A DNA stretch of 37,045 bases. Source: Chloroflexota bacterium. GTDB taxonomy: Bacteria > Chloroflexota > Anaerolineae > Anaerolineales > Villigracilaceae. The stretch lies in assembly GCA_016866215.1 (NCBI GenBank), contig VGNE01000039.1, positions 1 through 37,045 on the forward strand, in the 5' to 3' direction. Shown piece by piece: positions 33,282 through 37,045 of the stretch. Numbering within the stretch: the stretch's first letter is position 1; the number at the start of each line of letters is the position of its first letter. The notes beneath the pieces were generated by a model. The model made no database searches, was not told the DNA's origin, and saw nothing but the letters and a program-made list of their open reading frames with translations. Made by a program: the position numbers and the translations under genes.

Positions 33282-34271
33282 ATGCAAACAAATTTTCGTG
33301 GACGTGATTTCATCGGCGATCTTGACTTTACCAAAGAGGAAGTCGAAACTGTTTTGGAAGTGGCCTGGGACTTAAAGCGCAAACGCGCTCTCGGCGAGCC
33401 GCATCCCTACCTGTGCGACAAGGTGCTGGCGATGCTGTTCTTCTTCTCATCCACGCGCACGCGCGGATCATTCGAAGCGGGCATGGCGCAGCTTGGCGGG
33501 CATGGCGCTTTCATTGACAGCAACACAACCCAAATCTCGCACGGTGATACACCTGTTGAAATTGGTGAGATCTTTGGGCGCTACTTCGACGGCATTGCCA
33601 TTCGCCATTGCGATTTTGGTGACGGCAATAAATACTTGAACGCGGTTGCGAAGAATTCACGTGCGCCGGTATTGAACATGCAATGCGATATTTATCACCC
33701 CTTCCAATGCCTGGCTGATCTAATGACCATCATGGAAAAGAAAGGCAAAGATTTGCGCAAGAAGAAGATCGTCGTTTCATGGGCATATGCCGCTTCTTAT
33801 CTCAAACCGATCTCTGTGCCTCAGTCTTTGATTTTGCAGATGCCGCGCTTTGGCATGGATGTGACGCTGGCGTACCCGCCTGAATTTTCCCTGATGCCTG
33901 ATATCGTCAAACAGGCTAAGGAACAAGCCAAGATCGCTGGAACTAGGTTTGAGATCATTGACACCAAGGACGGCATGACCGAAGCCTGCAAGGATGCTGA
34001 TGTGATCTACGCTAAATCCTGGGGTCCGCTTTTGACTACAAATGATAATGTCGAAGGTAAGAAACTACAGGATATGTACAAGAACTGGATCATGGACGAT
34101 GCCAAGTTAAAGGTCGCCCACAAGGATGCCATTTACATGCACCCCTTGCCTGCTGACCGAGACGTAGAAGTCACCAGCAGTGTGTTGGATGGCCCTCAAT
34201 CTGTAGTCTTTGATGAAGCCGAGAATCGTCTGCACGCGCAGAAAGCCGTGATGGCGTTGACGATGGCGTAG
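33282..34271 (+). CDS. ygeW: Knotted carbamoyltransferase, YgeW-like
   Basis: This 329-residue enzyme belongs to the knotted transcarbamylases (N-acetyl- and N-succinylornithine transcarbamylases, YgeW). The carbamoyl phosphate motif is STRTR (57-61), followed by HPFQCLADL (His139) and MHPLPADRD (286-293). The proline-rich knot loop SWAYAASYLKPISVPQS (166-182) closely resembles that of YgeW. By alignment from memory with Xanthomonas AOTCase, the specificity residue Glu92 corresponds to Pro91 (HGDTPVEI), the residue type described for succinylornithine transcarbamylase. It is shorter than E. coli YgeW, lacking the long C-terminal inserts. Carbamate kinase follows 11 bases later, favouring carbamoyl phosphate production. 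Confidence 0.85.
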   Translation: MQTNFRGRDFIGDLDFTKEEVETVLEVAWDLKRKRALGEPHPYLCDKVLAMLFFFSSTRTRGSFEAGMAQLGGHGAFIDSNTTQISHGDTPVEIGEIFGRYFDGIAIRHCDFGDGNKYLNAVAKNSRAPVLNMQCDIYHPFQCLADLMTIMEKKGKDLRKKKIVVSWAYAASYLKPISVPQSLILQMPRFGMDVTLAYPPEFSLMPDIVKQAKEQAKIAGTRFEIIDTKDGMTEACKDADVIYAKSWGPLLTTNDNVEGKKLQDMYKNWIMDDAKLKVAHKDAIYMHPLPADRDVEVTSSVLDGPQSVVFDEAENRLHAQKAVMALTMA

Positions 34272-34282
34272 TAGGAGACCCC

Positions 34283-35236
34283 ATGACAAATAAACTAGCA
34301 GTCATCGCAATTGGCGGCAATTCACTGATCAAAGATGAGAAACAAAAATCTGTCGAAGATCAATATCAGGCCGCCAAAGAGACCACTTTCCACATTGCAG
34401 ACATGATCGAGTCAGGCTGGGATGTGGCAATTGGTCACGGGAACGGGCCGCAGGTTGGCTTTATTCTGAGACGTTCGGAAATCGCGGCTAAAGTTGAGGG
34501 CATGCACGAAGTCCCGCTGGATGTCTGCGGCGCGGATAGTCAGGGCGCCATTGGTTATGCCTTGCAGCAGACTCTGCAGAACGAGCTTTATCGCCGCGGC
34601 ATCAAGAAGCCTGTTGCCACCGTTGTTACCCAGGTGCTGGTGGATAAAAATGACGCTGCTTTTAAAAGCCCATCCAAGCCGATCGGTTCGTTCATGGATG
34701 AGGCCGAAGCCAAACGCCGTGAAAAAGACATGGGTTGGAGCGTGGTCGAGGATGCGGGCCGCGGCTGGCGCCGCGTGGTCGCTTCCCCTCTCCCAAAGGA
34801 AGTTGTGGAGCTTGAGTCAGTAGAAGCCCTCATTAAAGCGGGAGTGGTTGTAATCACAGTTGGCGGCGGTGGCATCCCTGTCATTGATGTCAGCGATCAT
34901 GAATACAAAGGTGTGGCGGCCGTGATCGATAAGGACTTTGCCTCCAGTTTGCTGGCGCGCCTCATTAAAGCTGACTTGTTCCTGATCTCCACGGCTGTCG
35001 AAAAAGTCGCGATCCACTTCGGCAAACCCGAACAGAAATGGCTCGATAAAATGACCGTCGCCGAAGCCAAAGCTTATCTGGCTGAGGGCATTCATTTTGC
35101 CAAAGGTTCAATGGCTCCGAAGATCGAAGCCGCGATTTGGTATTTGGAGAATGGCGGTAAGGAAGCGCTCATAACTAATCCTGAAAACATCGGGCGCGCA
35201 CTCAAAGGCGAAACAGGTACGCGGATAGTTAAATAG
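34283..35236 (+). CDS. arcC: Carbamate kinase
   Basis: The 317-residue amino-acid-kinase-fold enzyme transfers phosphate from carbamoyl phosphate to ADP, giving ATP, CO2 and ammonia. Signatures include AIGGNSLI (8-15), GHGNGPQVG (about 51-59), VTVGGGGIPV and the late DLFLISTAVEKV and EAAIWYLENGGKEALIT segments. Length is typical. No arginine deiminase gene is adjacent, and the two transcarbamylases upstream would supply its substrate. In E. coli the purine-linked homologue is YqeA. A GTAGGAGACCCC ribosome-binding region precedes the ATG. It is the last recognisable gene of the cluster. Confidence 0.96.
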   Translation: MTNKLAVIAIGGNSLIKDEKQKSVEDQYQAAKETTFHIADMIESGWDVAIGHGNGPQVGFILRRSEIAAKVEGMHEVPLDVCGADSQGAIGYALQQTLQNELYRRGIKKPVATVVTQVLVDKNDAAFKSPSKPIGSFMDEAEAKRREKDMGWSVVEDAGRGWRRVVASPLPKEVVELESVEALIKAGVVVITVGGGGIPVIDVSDHEYKGVAAVIDKDFASSLLARLIKADLFLISTAVEKVAIHFGKPEQKWLDKMTVAEAKAYLAEGIHFAKGSMAPKIEAAIWYLENGGKEALITNPENIGRALKGETGTRIVK

Positions 35237-35308
35237 TTTTGTAGTTTCGCGGAGAGGTTGAATAGTTTTGTAGTTGAGGTGTTCATTGGCGCCGTGTTGA
35301 AAAAAATT

Positions 35309-35388
35309 CCCCTCACCCCGTTTGACGTGATTGTTCACAGGGACGACTTCCCCCTCTCCCCTTGGGAGAGGGCAGGGTGAGGGTTTTT
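35309..35388 (+). terminator. Palindromic repeat copy 3, acting as likely cluster terminator
   Basis: The outer arms CCCCTCACCC (from 35309) and GGGTGAGGG (35375-35383) and the inner arms CCCTCTCCC (35352-35360) and GGGAGAGGG (35364-35372) are present. A TTTTT run follows at 35384-35388. Between the arms lies an extra ~30-base insert (35320-35350). The T-run makes it a plausible terminator for the 11 kb cluster, while its sequence makes it a copy of the repeat at 3825 and 25065. Confidence 0.75.
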
Positions 35389-35443
35389 GTCTGCAACGAG
35401 GAACGTTATATACCAAATCGGTAACTTGATTTAAGTAGATCAG

Positions 35444-37045
35444 ATGAAAAAGTGGATTGATCAGTTCGACACCTTGAAGTTTACAACCCGCAGCGCTGGT
35501 TGGTTCATGTTGTTAATCGCGGCGCTGACTTATGGATTGTTCTTCTGGAAGCGCGGCTTTTACTGGGATGAATTTCCCTGGGCCTGGATCTATTTTCGTC
35601 TCGGCCCGGATGCATTAACCAAGACCTTCTCCACCAGCCGCCCATTCTGGGGCATGATCTATCAATTGACCTTGCCAATCATCGGTCCAAACCCCTGGGC
35701 CTGGCAGTTACTGGCAATGTTTTTGCGCTGGCTCACTGCGCTTTTGTTTTGGGTGATATTGCGGGTCTTGTGGCCCGCATATTCCAAACCCGCATTTTGG
35801 GCGAGTTTATTTTTCCTGGTTTACCCCGGTATGGGACAACACTTCATCGCCATGATGTACAGCCATTTTTACATTGTGCTGTCGTGTTATTTGCTTTCAA
35901 TATACCTTTCCCTGCTGGCGTTGAAGGATGAAAAGCGGCGTGTGGTTTTATTTGGGGCATCCTGGTTACTCGCCGCAATCAACCTGCTTACGATGGAATA
36001 TTTTTATTTCCTCGAGTTCGCGCGGATTTTCCTCTTCTGGCAGATGTTAACAGGCACAAATAAAAACCGTATACAAAAAGCCGCTGTTTATTTTTTACCG
36101 TACCTGCTGATATTTTTGTGCGTCACAATTTGGCGCATGTTCTTCTTTACTTTCCAGAACGCCAGTTACCCATATGTATTGCTCGATGTCTTTCGTAGGG
36201 ATTTTCTTGCTGGCATGTTGCTCTTACTAAATAACATCGCCTTGAGTTTCTGGCGGACTGTTTTTGAAGTTTGGTTGTATCCGCTTTTCACAATCGGCAT
36301 AACCGGACTTGGACCGCTCACCCTGACCGTTATGCTGGTTCTGTTATTCTCGGTCATTTTTCTGGTTGGAATATTTCTATTCAAGTTCGTTACAAATGCT
36401 GCCGATGATCGTAATTTTTCAAAGCAGGCCGGGTTTATCGGCTTGATTGTCTGGGGATTATCAGGCGGCTCGGTTTGGGTGATTGGGATCGTGCCGCAAC
36501 TTAATTTTTCGATGGATCGCTTTATGCTGCCCTTCATGCTGGGCGCGAGTCTATTGTTGGCCAGTCTGATCGCCCTGATCAAAAATCAACGGGCGCAAAT
36601 GATTCTGGTAGCTTTGTTGGTGGGCTTTGCCATCAGCAGACATTTCCGGCTTGAGGATATTTTCCGCCGCGATTGGGCCACCCAACAGAACTTATTCTGG
36701 CAAATGACATGGCGAATCCCGGCGCTTGAAAAAGGGACAATTTTGCTTTCCAATGACCTGCCGGGGGCCTATTATTCAGATAACTCGTTGACCGGCCCTC
36801 TCAATTGGATTTACAGCCCGCCCGGCGAAATGAATCTCATATTGTATTTCGCCTCCATTCGGGTTGGAAAAACACTGCCAGGTGTCGAACCCGGCCAGCC
36901 GCATCAGTTGTATTATATCGGCCCGACTTTCTATGGAAACACCTCCAACATTCTTGTTTTTGATTATGATCCCCCAAGTTGTTTCCGCGTGATAGACCCG
37001 GAAGTTGAAGCAACAAATCGCCTTTTGCCTCCCGCGCTTCGGGAT
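35444..37045 (+). CDS. Polytopic membrane protein, partial (runs off the window)
   Basis: The frame opens with ATG at 35444 and stays open for 534 codons to the window end, so the C-terminus is missing. The product has about ten or more membrane helices. The first external loop contains KRGFYWDEFPWAWIYFR, with the Asp-Glu often seen in the first loop of GT-C glycosyltransferases. A possible soluble domain starts near residue 430. No named family. No clear Shine-Dalgarno is visible. It may belong functionally with the other GT-C-like gene at 25781. Confidence 0.72.
   Translation, partial: MKKWIDQFDTLKFTTRSAGWFMLLIAALTYGLFFWKRGFYWDEFPWAWIYFRLGPDALTKTFSTSRPFWGMIYQLTLPIIGPNPWAWQLLAMFLRWLTALLFWVILRVLWPAYSKPAFWASLFFLVYPGMGQHFIAMMYSHFYIVLSCYLLSIYLSLLALKDEKRRVVLFGASWLLAAINLLTMEYFYFLEFARIFLFWQMLTGTNKNRIQKAAVYFLPYLLIFLCVTIWRMFFFTFQNASYPYVLLDVFRRDFLAGMLLLLNNIALSFWRTVFEVWLYPLFTIGITGLGPLTLTVMLVLLFSVIFLVGIFLFKFVTNAADDRNFSKQAGFIGLIVWGLSGGSVWVIGIVPQLNFSMDRFMLPFMLGASLLLASLIALIKNQRAQMILVALLVGFAISRHFRLEDIFRRDWATQQNLFWQMTWRIPALEKGTILLSNDLPGAYYSDNSLTGPLNWIYSPPGEMNLILYFASIRVGKTLPGVEPGQPHQLYYIGPTFYGNTSNILVFDYDPPSCFRVIDPEVEATNRLLPPALRD

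Overview
The window looks like chromosomal DNA of moderate GC from a heterotrophic, probably anaerobic or facultative bacterium. I favour Chloroflexota, class Anaerolineae. This rests on the protein style (clean two-subunit 2-oxoacid:ferredoxin oxidoreductase, Arg-tip EF-P, an Ade/YgeY/YgeW-type catabolic cluster) and on abundant short palindromic dispersed repeats. It is an inference: there is no rRNA or marker tree here.

Left part (1-7.7 kb, all minus strand): an EamA/DMT exporter, a NUDIX hydrolase, an ArfB-type ribosome rescue hydrolase, a TetA-like MFS pump, and a korA-korB operon (fused gamma/alpha subunit plus beta subunit) preceded by its own FCD-type GntR regulator. A near-consensus promoter with a perfect palindrome just downstream of the -10 box precedes that regulator, suggesting autorepression of the gntR-korAB unit.

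Middle (8.2-19.9 kb, plus strand): a two-gene unit of unknown function with a GTGA overlap; tRNA-Arg(UCU); a stress operon hsp20-lon-response regulator-GNAT with tight overlaps; a MogA/MoaB-type protein; efp with a Cys-rich small protein and a HAD-DinB fusion; then fabF-fabH and tatA, closed by a strong terminator. On the minus strand follow a YyaL/SPATA20-type thioredoxin-fold protein, an RRM RNA-binding protein and an AT-rich membrane protein with a zinc-ribbon-like N-terminus.

Right part (23.9-35.4 kb, plus strand): the most interesting region, an 11 kb co-directional purine catabolic cluster. It starts at a TTGACA-N17-TAAACT promoter with a perfect AGTTGTC-A-GACAACT palindrome at the start site. 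Gene order: 8-oxoguanine-deaminase-like amidohydrolase, small membrane protein, GT-C-like membrane protein, adenine deaminase, GntR/UTRA regulator, YgeY peptidase-like hydrolase, an aspartate-carbamoyltransferase-like enzyme that appears to lack aspartate-binding residues, a small helical protein plus nucleotidyltransferase pair, a YgeW-like knotted carbamoyltransferase, and carbamate kinase. The logic fits deamination of purines, breakdown to a carbamoylated intermediate, phosphorolysis to carbamoyl phosphate, and ATP formation by carbamate kinase. Two different transcarbamylases in one such cluster, neither with assured classical specificity, is the main candidate for new biology. A partial polytopic membrane protein runs off the right end.

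Palindromic repeat elements recur throughout. Some act as apparent terminators, and two sit in frame inside coding sequences (the YyaL-type protein and the 8-oxoguanine-deaminase-like protein), where they add peptide segments to the proteins.
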